Shown here one piece after another: positions 1-9,599 of a stretch of 64,000 bases of DNA. The position numbers and the translations under genes were made by a program. The stretch is from Treponema sp. Lineage in GTDB: Bacteria > Spirochaetota > Spirochaetia > Treponematales > Treponemataceae. The stretch is from the NCBI GenBank assembly GCA_017549025.1, contig JAFYWB010000002.1, positions 54,056-118,055 on the forward strand. The letters run 5' to 3'. The notes under the pieces are model-generated. The model made no database searches, was not told the DNA's origin, and saw nothing but the letters and a program-made list of their open reading frames with translations. Numbering within the stretch: the first letter of the stretch is position 1; every line of letters starts with the position of its first letter.

Positions 1-1320
1 CACTTGAACATGGGCTTTTTCTGCGAGAGAGTACCGGAATGCAGGTTTTATGCTAAACTGCAGGCTGTTCCAAGCCTCTTTACGCAAGATTCTCGTAGAA
101 TAATTTGCTGTCGTTACAAGCTTCACCTGCATGTTATCGGTAATGTTGTAGCTACCACCGAGTGCATTCCATGTGGCTAGAAAATTTGCACCATCTTTTT
201 CCAAATCATTTTTTCCCAGTAAGAATCCATAGGTGAACTTGGAGTGCAATTCCAACTGGATATTTTCAAATCCTGTCCACCGTCCACGAATGTCCACTGC
301 GGTGTACATATCACTGTTGATGCTATTTCCAGTATCTTTTGTCGGTTGCTTCCAATCATCCCAGTTTGAGGTGAAGGTGTAGGAAAGATGGCTTGCAAGC
401 TCAAGGTGTTCTAGAGGCGTAACATGTCCACCAAGGGCAATCAATGTATTGAGCTTTGATTTGTTAGGAGTTTCTTTTGTGGATGGAGACTCCTCTTTAC
501 GGTCTAAATCCATGGCTGTCAGGAGCTGAACTTTTGCCAAGTCCATGACAGGGGCAGATACCCGTAAGGAGCCTGCGAATTTCATGCTGGTTCCATCGTA
601 GCTGTTGTTCAGGTTTAGCCAGTTATCTCCACCTGGTTGTTTGCCATTTGTATTGATGAGCAAAGGTGCAAATTCAATGGTCACAGGTCCTGCATAGAAT
701 TCCGCATTGAAGTTCTTTATAAGGTCGGTCTCCTTCAAGGTGCCAAGATTTCCTGATGAATTGTCAGCTGGTTGCATGACATAACCGTAGGCCCATTCAT
801 CTACGACACTGTTCAATCTATTTAATCGACGATTTTCAAAAAGTCCTACTTGAATATAGGCAATATCCTTGAATCGAGCGTAAAGATAGCTGTTATTGAA
901 CATAGTGAGATACAGGTTGATGTAGTCTGGTGCAGTAGTTACCCAGCGGGAAGGTCCGTTGATTGTTAGCCTACCACCATAATTGTGGCTATCTAAGGTG
1001 GCATAAAATTTCATGCCAGATAAATCAAATCCCGAGAACCAATTGTGAACAGAGGGTTTTTTCCCGTCTTGAAGGTCTCCTCTATCTTCAAAAACTGCAG
1101 AATATACATTGGTGCTTGCAGCAGCGGAAATTCCTGTTTCAAATTTAGTAGCAGAGGATTCCTCTTTCGTCCATACTGGAGAAAGACTTAAGATTCCGAT
1201 TAACAATAAAGGAAGAGTTGATTTGAGACCTCTTATGGAGATATTTCTCCATATCACCCAACCTGTAATACTGTTTATGCTTCTTTGATAAACAGAACCA
1301 TCTTTCCTATTACTTTCCAT
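1..1320 (-). CDS. Secreted beta-rich protein, probable outer-membrane protein (3' end outside window)
   Basis: An open frame runs without a stop from an ATG at 1320 to the window edge, so about 440 N-terminal residues are seen and the C-terminus is missing. A GGGAG box lies 9 nt before the ATG. The N-terminus has about 30 polar residues and then a hydrophobic stretch (about residues 33-48, STLPLLLIGILSLSPVW), which looks like a signal peptide. The rest is rich in alternating aromatic and polar residues and in W, Y, N and G, as in beta-barrel or beta-helical surface proteins. I recognise no family. It is transcribed away from the fla operon and shares the AT-rich intergenic region with it. Outer-membrane location is an inference from composition only. 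Confidence 0.7.
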   Translation of the reverse strand, partial: MESNRKDGSVYQRSINSITGWVIWRNISIRGLKSTLPLLLIGILSLSPVWTKEESSATKFETGISAAASTNVYSAVFEDRGDLQDGKKPSVHNWFSGFDLSGMKFYATLDSHNYGGRLTINGPSRWVTTAPDYINLYLTMFNNSYLYARFKDIAYIQVGLFENRRLNRLNSVVDEWAYGYVMQPADNSSGNLGTLKETDLIKNFNAEFYAGPVTIEFAPLLINTNGKQPGGDNWLNLNNSYDGTSMKFAGSLRVSAPVMDLAKVQLLTAMDLDRKEESPSTKETPNKSKLNTLIALGGHVTPLEHLELASHLSYTFTSNWDDWKQPTKDTGNSINSDMYTAVDIRGRWTGFENIQLELHSKFTYGFLLGKNDLEKDGANFLATWNALGGSYNITDNMQVKLVTTANYSTRILRKEAWNSLQFSIKPAFRYSLAEKAHVQV

Positions 1321-1484
1321 AGCTTCAAACTCCCATGAAAATTAAAATTTAGTACTTCAATTTTAAGTCAAAAAATTTGATAAAGTTTGTAATTTTTTTA
1401 CCTAATTTTGCAATTTTTTTACTTTTGGATAAATAAAGAGAATAATAAATAGACAATTAGTTTTTTCAAAAAAATAAAAAAAAC

Positions 1485-1512
1485 TTAACCTCCCATAAAA
1501 AAAAGACGATAG
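1485..1512 (+). promoter_or_regulatory. Candidate sigma-28-like promoter of the fla operon
   Basis: A degenerate GACGATAG (1505-1512) resembles the sigma-28 -10 consensus GCCGATAA, with TTAA at 1485 about 16 nt upstream. A sigma-28-like promoter ahead of tap1 is known for other treponemes. The 1321-1595 gap is otherwise very AT-rich, with several A- and T-tracts and no credible gene. The match is weak. Confidence 0.3.
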
Positions 1513-1595
1513 ATGTAATAAGTATCCTGCAAGAATCTACTTCAGGAGCGGTCTAGTCAAAGCTTGATTAGGCTGATGAATTTGGAGGTATGCCA

Positions 1596-2975
1596 ATGTT
1601 GGCACCAAACATGAATCTGGAACTGGGGTTACGTGAGCCGGTTCAAACCTCTGGCAATTCCCAGCGGGTGGAACAAAAAAGCACTGGCCCATCTTCATTT
1701 GAACGGGCTTTGGAACGTGCTCGCACAGAAAAGTCTTCCGCCAGTGAGCCAGCACATGATACAACAGATGAACCAGTAGAAGCTCAGGAACAGGTTTCCA
1801 AGGAAGGTGAGAAAATTTCCCTTAAGGAAGCCTCCTCCAAGATTGATGCTGAAATTAATTCTATTGAAAAAAACATTGTTGCCAAGGCTGACACAGAACT
1901 TGAGAGTCTGAATAGTGCCACTGTAATGGAAGAAATTACACTGGTTCCAGAAACCGTTCCCACAGAGCTTGCTCTGGCGGAAGATCTGGATCCAGAAGCC
2001 CTTTCTAAGGATCTGGTGCTTCAGCAGGCAGATTTAGCTCTGGAGGAAGAGCCTCAGCTGGAGCTTCCAGAAGAAGGTTCTTTGGTATTGGCTGAATCCT
2101 TAGAAGCAGCTACCAAGGCTCAAGAAATGCAGCCAGAGGATACAGAAAAAAAGACAAAGAAGCTAGAGGATGTAGATTATTCCATCGCTCAGATTCTTCA
2201 GAATAGCCAGCAGGGAGAAAAGCTTGCTGAACAACCAGCTGTAGCCAAGGGTGCTGTAACAGAAATCCAGGGTGAAATAAAAACTCTTAAGCTGGAGACT
2301 GGCACCTCCCTTGATCAGAAGATTGAAGTGCAGGATTTACGTACAGCCGCAGAAAATGGCGTTACCGAAGCTTCTCTCAAGGATGGCAACTTTGTTACCA
2401 CCGTTAGTCAGGGTGAAGGCTCTGCTGACATTACCATGCAGCTGGCCCAAGGAAACGGCACAAACGGCACAACAGTTCCTGTGGCCACTGGTGCTAAGGA
2501 AACAAATTTCGGTGCCATGCTTTCAAACCAGCTACAGAACAATGCCACAGAATTGGTACGCACAGGCTCCATTATCCTTCGGGACGGAAATGTAGGAACC
2601 ATCAACTTGATTCTTCATCCAGAGGAATTGGGGAACGTAAAAATCAGTCTGGAATTAAACGACAAGATGGTTTCCGCCCAAATCCGTGTTGCTTCCGAAG
2701 AAGCCTTCCAAGCCTTCAAGGAGTCCATCGCTTCATTGAAGCAGGCCTTTGCCGACAGTGGCTTTGACACTGGATCCTTTGACCTGTCTTGGGCTGGTAA
2801 TGGTCAGCAACAGCAGGGTGGGCAACAGCATCAAAACCATGGACATATTGCCTTTGCCGATACCCTTTATGGTGAAATGCTGGCAGAGGATAGTATTGAT
2901 TCTGGTGTTGAAGGTGAAATCCTTCAAAAAACTTATTCAGATTCGTCACAAGTTGCCGTTAATATAATGGCATAG
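1596..2975 (+). CDS. fliK: Flagellar hook-length control protein FliK (treponemal Tap1)
   Basis: First gene of the treponemal fla operon. FliK is an export-substrate ruler that stops hook growth. The first 300 residues are acidic and low in complexity (many E, A, L, K), as in other FliK proteins. The conserved C-terminal Flg_hook domain lies at about residues 310-405 (HPEELGNVKISLEL followed by a helical segment). The tail is Gln/Gly/His-rich. An ATG at 1590 is in frame, but GGAGG at 1584-1588 would sit only 1 nt from it and is 7 nt from the ATG at 1596, so 1596 is preferred. It is followed by flgD and flgE, the same order as in T. pallidum and T. phagedenis. Confidence 0.9.
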   Translation: MLAPNMNLELGLREPVQTSGNSQRVEQKSTGPSSFERALERARTEKSSASEPAHDTTDEPVEAQEQVSKEGEKISLKEASSKIDAEINSIEKNIVAKADTELESLNSATVMEEITLVPETVPTELALAEDLDPEALSKDLVLQQADLALEEEPQLELPEEGSLVLAESLEAATKAQEMQPEDTEKKTKKLEDVDYSIAQILQNSQQGEKLAEQPAVAKGAVTEIQGEIKTLKLETGTSLDQKIEVQDLRTAAENGVTEASLKDGNFVTTVSQGEGSADITMQLAQGNGTNGTTVPVATGAKETNFGAMLSNQLQNNATELVRTGSIILRDGNVGTINLILHPEELGNVKISLELNDKMVSAQIRVASEEAFQAFKESIASLKQAFADSGFDTGSFDLSWAGNGQQQQGGQQHQNHGHIAFADTLYGEMLAEDSIDSGVEGEILQKTYSDSSQVAVNIMA

Positions 2976-3007
2976 AAGTTTTGTCAAAAGTATAGGAGCT
3001 GGATTTT

Positions 3008-3448
3008 ATGGAAATAAATACAATGATGAGCGCAGCGGAAAAGACACAGACCACCTTGGCTGTAGATACCTACAACAAGAGTCTGGCTGTTAATGGTCGT
3101 ACCGCAAGCCAAGAGCTGGGTAAGGACGACTTCCTTAAGCTGTTGATTACGCAGTTGCAGAATCAGGATCCCACCAGCCCCATGGAAAATACAGAATTTA
3201 TCGCTCAGATGGCTCAGTTCTCCTCTCTGGAGCAAATGACCAACATGAGCACTGAGTTCACCAAGCTGGCAAACATGTTGAATTCCGGTGAGGCTGTTAG
3301 TCTTCTGGGCAAGAACGTGGAGATTGCTGCTGGTGAATCCTCCATCAGTGGAGTTGTAGAGGCCGTTACCCGAGGAACAAATCCTCAAGTTATGGTAAAC
3401 GGTATGGCATATTCAATGGATCAGATCAACGCCGTATACGGCAACTAA
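3008..3448 (+). CDS. flgD: Flagellar hook capping protein FlgD
   Basis: FlgD forms the temporary cap on which FlgE subunits assemble. The signature N-terminal domain is clear at about residues 37-80 (GKDDFLKLLITQLQNQDP, then FIAQMAQFSSLEQM). At 146 aa it is much shorter than the enterobacterial protein (about 230 aa). It keeps the export/capping N-domain and only a short C-terminal part, which is usual for spirochaete FlgD. An AGGAG box sits 8 nt before the ATG. It lies 32 nt after fliK and 12 nt before flgE, within one operon. Confidence 0.95.
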   Translation: MEINTMMSAAEKTQTTLAVDTYNKSLAVNGRTASQELGKDDFLKLLITQLQNQDPTSPMENTEFIAQMAQFSSLEQMTNMSTEFTKLANMLNSGEAVSLLGKNVEIAAGESSISGVVEAVTRGTNPQVMVNGMAYSMDQINAVYGN

Positions 3449-3460
3449 GAGGGTAGCTTT

Positions 3461-4852
3461 ATGATGAGATCACTTTACTCCGGTGTATCCGGTATGCAGA
3501 ATCACCAGACACGTCTGGATGTAATTGGAAATAACGTAGCTAACGTAAATACAACTGGATTTAAGCGTGGCCGTGTAAACTTTCAGGATATGATTTCCCA
3601 GCAGCTTTCTGGAGCTGCCCGCCCCACCACAGAAGTTGGTGGTGTGAACCCCAAGGAAGTTGGACTGGGTGTAATGACAGCCAGCATTGACACCATCTTT
3701 ACTCAGGGTAACCTGCAGTCCACTGGTGTGTCTACCGACGTAGCTATCCAGGGAAACGGATTCTTTATCCTCAAGAACGGCGAAGAATCCTTCTATACTC
3801 GTGCCGGTGCCTTTGGTCTGGACAGCGAGGGAACCTTGGTAAACCCTGCTAATGGTATGCGTGTACAGGGATGGATGGCAGAGGAGCTGAACGGCGAGAT
3901 GGTATTGAATACCGCTGGCTCCACTGAGGACATCATCATTCCCGTAGGAACAAAGGATCCTGCTAAGGCTACCCAGAACGTAAACTTTGCCTGTAACTTG
4001 AACAAAAATACTCCTGAAATTTTGGAGGGTGCAAGTCCTGCTGACATTGCCAAGGGAACTTGGTCCACCGAGCAGAAGATTTACGACAGCTTTGGAAACC
4101 AGCACATGTTGAATGTTTCCTTTACTCGTGTTGTAGGCAACCCCAACCAGTGGGAAGTGACTGTAAACGTAAATCCTAATGGAGAAACTCCTACAGAAAC
4201 TCGTGTTGGTCTTGGAACCACCGACGGTACTGAAAACACCTTCTTGGTAAACTTTGACAACAACGGAACCCTGCTGTCTGTAATGGATTCTGCAGGAAAT
4301 ATGACAAACCCTGAAGGAGAGGTTATTCTTCAGACCTCCTTCAACGTACCTGATGCAAACCCTGACGAAAACGGAAACCCCTATCGCCAGACCTTGAACA
4401 TCAACCTTGGAACCATCGGTAGCCAGAAGAACACCATTACCCAGAGTGCTTCTCAGAGCTCCACCAAGGCCTTCTATCAGGATGGTTACACCATGGGTTA
4501 CTTGGACAACTTCAAGATTGACTCCACAGGAACCATCACTGGTGTATATTCCAACGGAACAAACCGCATTATCGGACAGCTGGCCCTTGCTTCCTTCACC
4601 AACCAGGGTGGATTGGAAAAGGCTGGTGAAAACACCTACGTTGAATCCAACAACTCCGGTATGGCAAACATCGGTGTATCCGGTATCGCTGGAAAGGGCT
4701 CCTTGTTGGCAGGCTCCTTGGAAATGTCTAACGTAGACTTGACCGAGCAGTTCACCGACATGATTGTAACCCAGCGTGGTTTCCAGGCTAGCTCCAAGAC
4801 AATTCAGACTGCCGATACCTTGTTGGACACCGTCATGAACTTGAAGCGCTAA
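3461..4852 (+). CDS. flgE: Flagellar hook protein FlgE
   Basis: Main structural protein of the hook, the universal joint between motor and periplasmic filament. The N-terminal D0 rod/hook motif ([19 protein letters not shown]) and the C-terminal coiled segment ([20 protein letters not shown]) are both present, and 463 aa is the normal length. Lys165 and Cys178 occupy the positions of the pair known in T. denticola FlgE to form the lysinoalanine cross-link that welds spirochaete hook subunits together. GAGGG precedes the ATG, which gives an MMRSLYSG start. A terminator-like hairpin follows before flbD. Confidence 0.97.
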   Translation: MMRSLYSGVSGMQNHQTRLDVIGNNVANVNTTGFKRGRVNFQDMISQQLSGAARPTTEVGGVNPKEVGLGVMTASIDTIFTQGNLQSTGVSTDVAIQGNGFFILKNGEESFYTRAGAFGLDSEGTLVNPANGMRVQGWMAEELNGEMVLNTAGSTEDIIIPVGTKDPAKATQNVNFACNLNKNTPEILEGASPADIAKGTWSTEQKIYDSFGNQHMLNVSFTRVVGNPNQWEVTVNVNPNGETPTETRVGLGTTDGTENTFLVNFDNNGTLLSVMDSAGNMTNPEGEVILQTSFNVPDANPDENGNPYRQTLNINLGTIGSQKNTITQSASQSSTKAFYQDGYTMGYLDNFKIDSTGTITGVYSNGTNRIIGQLALASFTNQGGLEKAGENTYVESNNSGMANIGVSGIAGKGSLLAGSLEMSNVDLTEQFTDMIVTQRGFQASSKTIQTADTLLDTVMNLKR

Positions 4853-4896
4853 ATAAGTGCGTAGGGCCATGAGGTGGGACATGGCTTAGTAATAGT

Positions 4897-4935
4897 CACC
4901 AGCCTTGCAATTATGCTTGGCTGGTGTTTTTGTTT
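4897..4935 (+). terminator. Rho-independent terminator-like hairpin after flgE
   Basis: CACCAGCC (4897-4904) pairs perfectly with GGCTGGTG (4919-4926), with an inner GCA/TGC pairing, followed by TTTTTGTTT. It separates flgE from flbD, so transcription of motA onward may be partly independent. Confidence 0.7.
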
Positions 4936-5007
4936 AAAAATTACGGATGTAGTTTGTGCAAAAAATTTTATATTCATGCTTTTTTTTCTCATTTATATTC
5001 ACAAACA

Positions 5008-5021
5008 TCCGATATTATAAT
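5008..5021 (+). promoter_or_regulatory. Candidate internal promoter ahead of flbD
   Basis: A perfect TATAAT (5016-5021) follows the flgE terminator. It overlaps TCCGATAT (5008-5015), which is 7 of 8 to the GCCGATAT seen upstream of other flagellar genes here. No good -35 is visible for either reading. Confidence 0.35.
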
Positions 5022-5077
5022 AGAATGTTTCGGGAGGATTTAAAAGGGAGACTGACTGGTTGACCTAAAATCAGATT

Positions 5078-5275
5078 ATGATTGAAGTTATGCGACTTGA
5101 CGGAAAAAAGTACTGGATAAATCCCCATCAGATTGAATCTATTGAATGTAACCCAGATGTTACACTCTTCATGCTTTCTGGAAAGCATGTGGTGGTAAAG
5201 GATTCACCCGAAGATATTATAGCCCGTATCATAGCATACCGTCGCCAGATTGGTGCATTCAAAAACGAAGAATAG
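5078..5275 (+). CDS. flbD: Flagellar protein FlbD
   Basis: Small 65-aa protein of the FlbD family that sits between flgE and motA in spirochaete and firmicute fla operons; its exact role is not settled. The family pattern is clear (MIEVMRLDGKKYWINPHQIE, then VTLFMLSGKHVVVKDSPEDI). The start is fixed by an in-frame stop at 5066-5068, although no strong Shine-Dalgarno sequence precedes it. motA starts 20 nt downstream. Confidence 0.9.
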   Translation: MIEVMRLDGKKYWINPHQIESIECNPDVTLFMLSGKHVVVKDSPEDIIARIIAYRRQIGAFKNEE

Positions 5276-5295
5276 GCGGGGAAGAGGAGTTTTAG

Positions 5296-6078
5296 ATGGA
5301 TATAGCGACAATAATCGGTCTTGTTGGTGGTACTGCCTGTATTGTTATGTCAGTTATCACTTCTGGTGGAACCATGATGGGTATCATCGATATCCCTTCT
5401 GTGTTCATGACCATCGGTGGATCCTTTTGTGCATTGATGATTGTAGCTCCCTTGAAGGATGTGCTCACAACTATGAAGGTTATGGGTAAGGCTTTTAAGA
5501 TTCCTGACTTTGGAGAGAAGATGCTGGTGCAGAACATGGTTGCTCTGTCAGAAAAGGCCCGTCGTGAAGGTATCCTTGCTTTGGAAGAAGGATTGGAGGA
5601 TTTGGACGACGAGTTCATGAAGACTGGTTTGCGCCTTGTAGTTGATGGTACTGACGGTGCTGTTATCCGTGGAATCATGGAAAGCGAGATGAGCCAGATA
5701 GAAGCTCGTCACATGAACTTTATTGGTATTGTAAACCAGTGGGCTGGTTATGCCCCTGGATTCGGTATGATTGGTACCGTTCTTGGTCTGGTAGGTATGT
5801 TGCGTAACTTGGAAGATAAGTCATCCTTGGGACCAAACATGGCTGTTGCGCTTATTACCACTCTGTATGGTTGTTTGCTGGCAAACTGGATTTTGGGACC
5901 TATTGCTCAGAAATTAAATGGACAAAATGCCAGTGAAATGCGTACCAAAGAAATGATTATTGAAGGAGTTTTGTCCATTCAGGCTGGTGACAACCCTCGA
6001 ATCCTTGCCATGAAGCTCTTGACCTATCTTGATCCTGCATCAAGAAAGGCTATTGAAGCCGACGTATTAAAGGATTAA
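5296..6078 (+). CDS. motA: Flagellar motor stator protein MotA
   Basis: Inner-membrane stator subunit that, with MotB, forms the ion channel driving rotation. The family layout is present in 260 aa: two N-terminal membrane segments, a cytoplasmic loop with the charged region that contacts FliG (about residues 85-130), and a C-terminal membrane pair with the [16 protein letters not shown] and [18 protein letters not shown] motifs. GAGGAG precedes the ATG. motB follows after 10 nt. Confidence 0.97.
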   Translation: MDIATIIGLVGGTACIVMSVITSGGTMMGIIDIPSVFMTIGGSFCALMIVAPLKDVLTTMKVMGKAFKIPDFGEKMLVQNMVALSEKARREGILALEEGLEDLDDEFMKTGLRLVVDGTDGAVIRGIMESEMSQIEARHMNFIGIVNQWAGYAPGFGMIGTVLGLVGMLRNLEDKSSLGPNMAVALITTLYGCLLANWILGPIAQKLNGQNASEMRTKEMIIEGVLSIQAGDNPRILAMKLLTYLDPASRKAIEADVLKD

Positions 6079-6088
6079 CGGAGGAGTT

Positions 6089-6802
6089 ATGGCAAAGAAG
6101 AAGAGAGAGGCAGCAGGTGCTTCATCGGCATGGCTCAATAGTTATGGAGACATGATTACCTTGATGCTCTGCTTCTTCGTTATGTTGTATAACCCTTCAG
6201 AAGTAGACGTTGTACAGATGGCAGAGCTTACTGCCTCCATCCACGGAGAATCTGGTGGTGGATATTCCTTGGCAGCAGGTCGCCTTGCTGATTTAGGTAA
6301 CACCATCAATAGCTTGCCTTCTATAGAGAAGGGAAAATCCTTGGGCTTGGCTGTAAAGCGGGCAATCAGTGTTTTTGCCCCTGATGTAAAGTCCAACAAG
6401 ATTACCCTCACCAGTGATGAGCGTGGTCTTGTAATTACCTTGGCAGGAGACTCCTTCTTTGCAGAAGGTAGTGCCGAGCTACGGATTGACGAAACACGGG
6501 AAACCTTGTTGCGTCTGGCACAGTTCTTGTCGGGAGCCGATTTGGCAAACCGTCGCTTTAGAATTGAAGGCCATACAGACAATACACCAGTGGCAAGTGA
6601 AAATTTCCCCAGCAACTGGGAGCTGTCTACAGCACGTGCCACCAATGTGTTGCATTATCTGTCTGATTTCGGTGTGAATGAGGCTCAGTTCTCTGTAGCT
6701 GGATATGCAGATACTAGAGCAAAGGCTTCAAATGACACTGCCGAGGGCAGGGCATATAACCGTCGTGTAGATATTATTATTCTTGACGATGGACATTTTT
6801 AA
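6089..6802 (+). CDS. motB: Flagellar motor stator protein MotB
   Basis: Stator partner of MotA that anchors the complex to peptidoglycan. There is one N-terminal membrane segment carrying the ion-binding Asp (Asp21 in [16 protein letters not shown]), then a plug/linker and a C-terminal OmpA-like peptidoglycan-binding domain (about residues 120-235) with [20 protein letters not shown] and a final NRRVDIII. The length of 237 aa fits spirochaete MotB. The ATG follows GGAGGAG with good spacing. Confidence 0.97.
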   Translation: MAKKKREAAGASSAWLNSYGDMITLMLCFFVMLYNPSEVDVVQMAELTASIHGESGGGYSLAAGRLADLGNTINSLPSIEKGKSLGLAVKRAISVFAPDVKSNKITLTSDERGLVITLAGDSFFAEGSAELRIDETRETLLRLAQFLSGADLANRRFRIEGHTDNTPVASENFPSNWELSTARATNVLHYLSDFGVNEAQFSVAGYADTRAKASNDTAEGRAYNRRVDIIILDDGHF

Positions 6803-6838
6803 TGGAATATAGCAGACTATCAAATGGAGGAATGATTT

Positions 6839-7384
6839 ATGGCTAATGAATCTATGGACTTTGAAGACAACGAAACCACCGGTGAATCCGAAAAGAAATC
6901 AAAGGGACTTGGTGGCCTGCTTCCAACCTTGCTTAAATGGGTTGCGATTGTTTTAGGTGCAATCATCCTTATTGTAACAGTAGTGGTAATCACCATGAAG
7001 ATTGTTGGTGGAAATACCTCCCAGCAGGCAGTAATTCCTGTTTCTCAGGAATACGGTAGCAAGCGGGAAGTTCTGGACTGGTACACCTCCTTGGGTCAGG
7101 TAAGCACCAAGACAAGTGATGCAATTCCTGCCAGTGTTATCGTAGAGGTTGTGCTGGGCTACAAGCAGGCTGACAAGGCTGCATCTACCGAGATTACCCA
7201 GCGCCAAATTGAGATTAAAGATTATCTTCGTCGCTATTTTACCGAGCTGACTGTTGAGGATTTGCGGCCTCGAAATGAAGAGAAGCGCCGTATTGAAATC
7301 CGCAATGCAATCAATGATGATATCTTGAGTTCTTCCAAGATTCGAGATGTGCGTTTCTTGAGCTTACAGATAATCGAGCAGTAG
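6839..7384 (+). CDS. fliL: Flagellar basal-body-associated protein FliL
   Basis: FliL surrounds and stabilises active stators. The 181-aa product has a short acidic cytoplasmic N-terminus, one membrane helix (about residues 29-55, LKWVAIVLGAIILIVTVVV) and a periplasmic SPFH-like domain ending in LRRYFTELTVEDL and RIEIRNAINDDIL, the typical FliL C-terminus. It lies between motB and fliM. GGAGG precedes the ATG. Confidence 0.92.
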   Translation: MANESMDFEDNETTGESEKKSKGLGGLLPTLLKWVAIVLGAIILIVTVVVITMKIVGGNTSQQAVIPVSQEYGSKREVLDWYTSLGQVSTKTSDAIPASVIVEVVLGYKQADKAASTEITQRQIEIKDYLRRYFTELTVEDLRPRNEEKRRIEIRNAINDDILSSSKIRDVRFLSLQIIEQ

Positions 7385-7405
7385 TAACCATCTAGGGGTT
7401 TTTAT

Positions 7406-8440
7406 ATGAATGAAGTTCTGTCCCAGGACGAAATTGACCAGCTTCTCACCGCCATTAGTTCCGGTAGCACGGAGTCGGAGGATTTTAAGCCGGTAAATGA
7501 TACCCGCAAGATCAAGATTTACGACTTCAAGCGTCCGGACAAGTTCTCTAAGGAACAAATCAGAACGGTGTCCATTATGCATGAAACCTTCGCCCGTTTG
7601 ACTACAACTAGTCTTTCGGCTCAGCTGCGAAGTATTGTTCATGTTCACGTGGCATCTGTTGACCAGCTGACCTATGAAGAATTTATTCGGTCAATTCCCA
7701 CACCAACCACCCTTGCGGTTATCAACATGGATCCATTGAAGGGTAATGCTATTTTGGAAATTGACCCAGCTATTACTTTCTCCATGATTGACCGCCTCTT
7801 TGGTGGAACTGGACAGGGAGCAAAGGTTCAGCGTGATCTTACAGATATTGAGCAGTCCGTTATGGAAGGAATTATCGTTCGTATTCTGGCAAATATGCGC
7901 GAAGCATGGACTCAGGTAATTGACCTGCGACCTCGCATGGGACAGATTGAAACAAATCCCCAGTTTGCCCAGATTGTAGCCCCTTCTGAAATGGTTGTTC
8001 TGGTAACCTTGGAAACAAAGATTGGTGAGGAAGAGGGAATGATGAACTTTTGTATTCCTTACATCACCATTGAGCCCATTATTTCCAAGCTGTCCTCCCA
8101 GTTCTGGTTCTCCTCTGTTCGACGAAGTTCCACGACCCAGTATCTTGGTGTATTGAAGGAAAAGTTGGCAGACGTGGACATGGACGTAGTGGCCGAAATC
8201 GGTTCTGTTTCCCTGCCTATCCGTGATGTTTTGTCTTTGCGGGTGGGAGATACAGTCCGATTGTCTAATGTGCGTATTACCGATCCCATTACCTTGAGCG
8301 TGGGTAACAAAAAGAAGTTCTTGTGTCAGCCTGGTGTAATAGGAAAGAAAATGGCTGTTCAGGTTTTGAACAAGCTGGAGCAGGTTGAATCAGAAGATTT
8401 TGAAGAATTAGCAGTAGAAGGAGACGAGTCATATGAGTGA
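7406..8440 (+). CDS. fliM: Flagellar motor switch protein FliM
   Basis: C-ring protein that binds phosphorylated CheY and sets rotation direction. The N-terminal CheY-binding peptide is LSQDEIDQLL (residues 4-13). The middle CheC-like domain contains FSMIDRLFGGTGQ, and the C-terminal SpoA (FliN-like) domain ends the 344-aa protein (VGDTVRLSN, then LCQPGVIGKKMAVQV). The 3' end overlaps fliY by 8 nt, which suggests translational coupling. Confidence 0.97.
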   Translation: MNEVLSQDEIDQLLTAISSGSTESEDFKPVNDTRKIKIYDFKRPDKFSKEQIRTVSIMHETFARLTTTSLSAQLRSIVHVHVASVDQLTYEEFIRSIPTPTTLAVINMDPLKGNAILEIDPAITFSMIDRLFGGTGQGAKVQRDLTDIEQSVMEGIIVRILANMREAWTQVIDLRPRMGQIETNPQFAQIVAPSEMVVLVTLETKIGEEEGMMNFCIPYITIEPIISKLSSQFWFSSVRRSSTTQYLGVLKEKLADVDMDVVAEIGSVSLPIRDVLSLRVGDTVRLSNVRITDPITLSVGNKKKFLCQPGVIGKKMAVQVLNKLEQVESEDFEELAVEGDESYE

Positions 8441-9593
8441 TGGTACCATTTCCCAAGATGAAATTGATGCATTGTTAAGCGGTGTAGATATGGGCGGACT
8501 TTCCGTTGGAGGAAGTTCCTCAAAGTCCTCTGCTGGAAAAATTGAAACTGCTGATTTGGTAAAATTTGCAGTTGACTTGAAGGATAAATTGGCCCATAAT
8601 GTAGGAACCATGACAGGTGCAAGTACTGTCGTGAATGAGCCTACTGTTGAGTCAGCCAACCGTGAAACATTCTTGGCCAAGTTGCCTGAGACTGTTGTGG
8701 CGGTTATGGCAGATTTTTCTGCAGGGCTTTCTGGAGATCACTTATATGTGCTTTCCACTGATTTTGCACAGAAACTGGCAGGTCTCATCAATAAAGAAGA
8801 TAATGCTGATTTGGATGAGATGGCTCTCTCTGTAATTGCAGAGGTAGTATCTGGTCATACTGGTGCAGAGATTACAGAACTGACAAAAAATGGACGCTTC
8901 CCTGGTTTGGCTTGCAATCCTGGCGAGGCTGTAAATGGGCCAAAGGCCATGGTTCGCTTTCCACAAGGTGAATTTGCTCTGTTCTCTTATCCTGTAAGTC
9001 TTGATGGAACCACCTATACCCTTTGGGAGGCTATTGCAGGTGGTGCTGCCGATCAAATTTCTAGTGCATTGGGTAAGGGTTCAGCTCCAGCAGCTCCTGT
9101 TCAGTCTATGCCCCAGCAGCCTGTTATGAATGCAATGGGTGGTGGTATGAACATGGGGGGAATGCAAGCTGCTCCTATGAATATGAATGGCATGGTCATG
9201 CAACAGACCATGGGTGGGGGAATGAATATGGGCGGTATGGGAAATGGTTATGCTTCTATGCCAATGGGCACAAGCGCTCCCAATGTACAATCTCTACAGT
9301 TTCCAGGATTGCAGCTTGGCGTAGGTGGCATGGATCAGGGAAGCAATATCGGTCTTATCATGGACGTATACATGGAAATGACCGTAGAGTTGGGACGCAC
9401 TAAAAAGCAAATCAAAGAAATCCTTGGAATGGGAGAGGGTACCATTATCGAGCTGGATAAGCTTGCTGGTGAGCCTGTTGACATTCTGGTAAACCATAAA
9501 CCTATTGCTAAGGGAGAGGTTGTAGTAATCGACGAAAACTTCGGTGTTCGTGTAACTGAAATCCTTTCTCCTATTGAGCGTGTTACTGGTTAA
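8433..9593 (+). CDS. fliY: Flagellar motor switch protein FliY (FliN family)
   Basis: C-ring protein of the FliN/FliY family. In 386 aa it has an N-terminal ISQDEIDALLSG CheY-binding-like peptide, a CheC-like domain (about residues 40-210), a Met/Gly-rich flexible linker (about residues 215-285, repeated GGGMNMGG-like units) and a C-terminal SpoA domain (about residues 300-386, VYMEMTVELGRTKKQIKEIL, then VLVNHKPIAKGEVVVID). The long Met-rich linker is unusual in composition. Whether the CheC-like domain is an active CheY-P phosphatase cannot be judged here. GGAG lies just upstream, inside fliM. Confidence 0.95.
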   Translation: MSDGTISQDEIDALLSGVDMGGLSVGGSSSKSSAGKIETADLVKFAVDLKDKLAHNVGTMTGASTVVNEPTVESANRETFLAKLPETVVAVMADFSAGLSGDHLYVLSTDFAQKLAGLINKEDNADLDEMALSVIAEVVSGHTGAEITELTKNGRFPGLACNPGEAVNGPKAMVRFPQGEFALFSYPVSLDGTTYTLWEAIAGGAADQISSALGKGSAPAAPVQSMPQQPVMNAMGGGMNMGGMQAAPMNMNGMVMQQTMGGGMNMGGMGNGYASMPMGTSAPNVQSLQFPGLQLGVGGMDQGSNIGLIMDVYMEMTVELGRTKKQIKEILGMGEGTIIELDKLAGEPVDILVNHKPIAKGEVVVIDENFGVRVTEILSPIERVTG

Positions 9594-9599
9594 CAATTT

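Noticed and set aside
3470..4882. Long open frame (470 codons) on the minus strand opposite flgE
   Set aside because: It lies wholly antisense to flgE, whose codon use creates it; no ribosome site and no recognisable domain.
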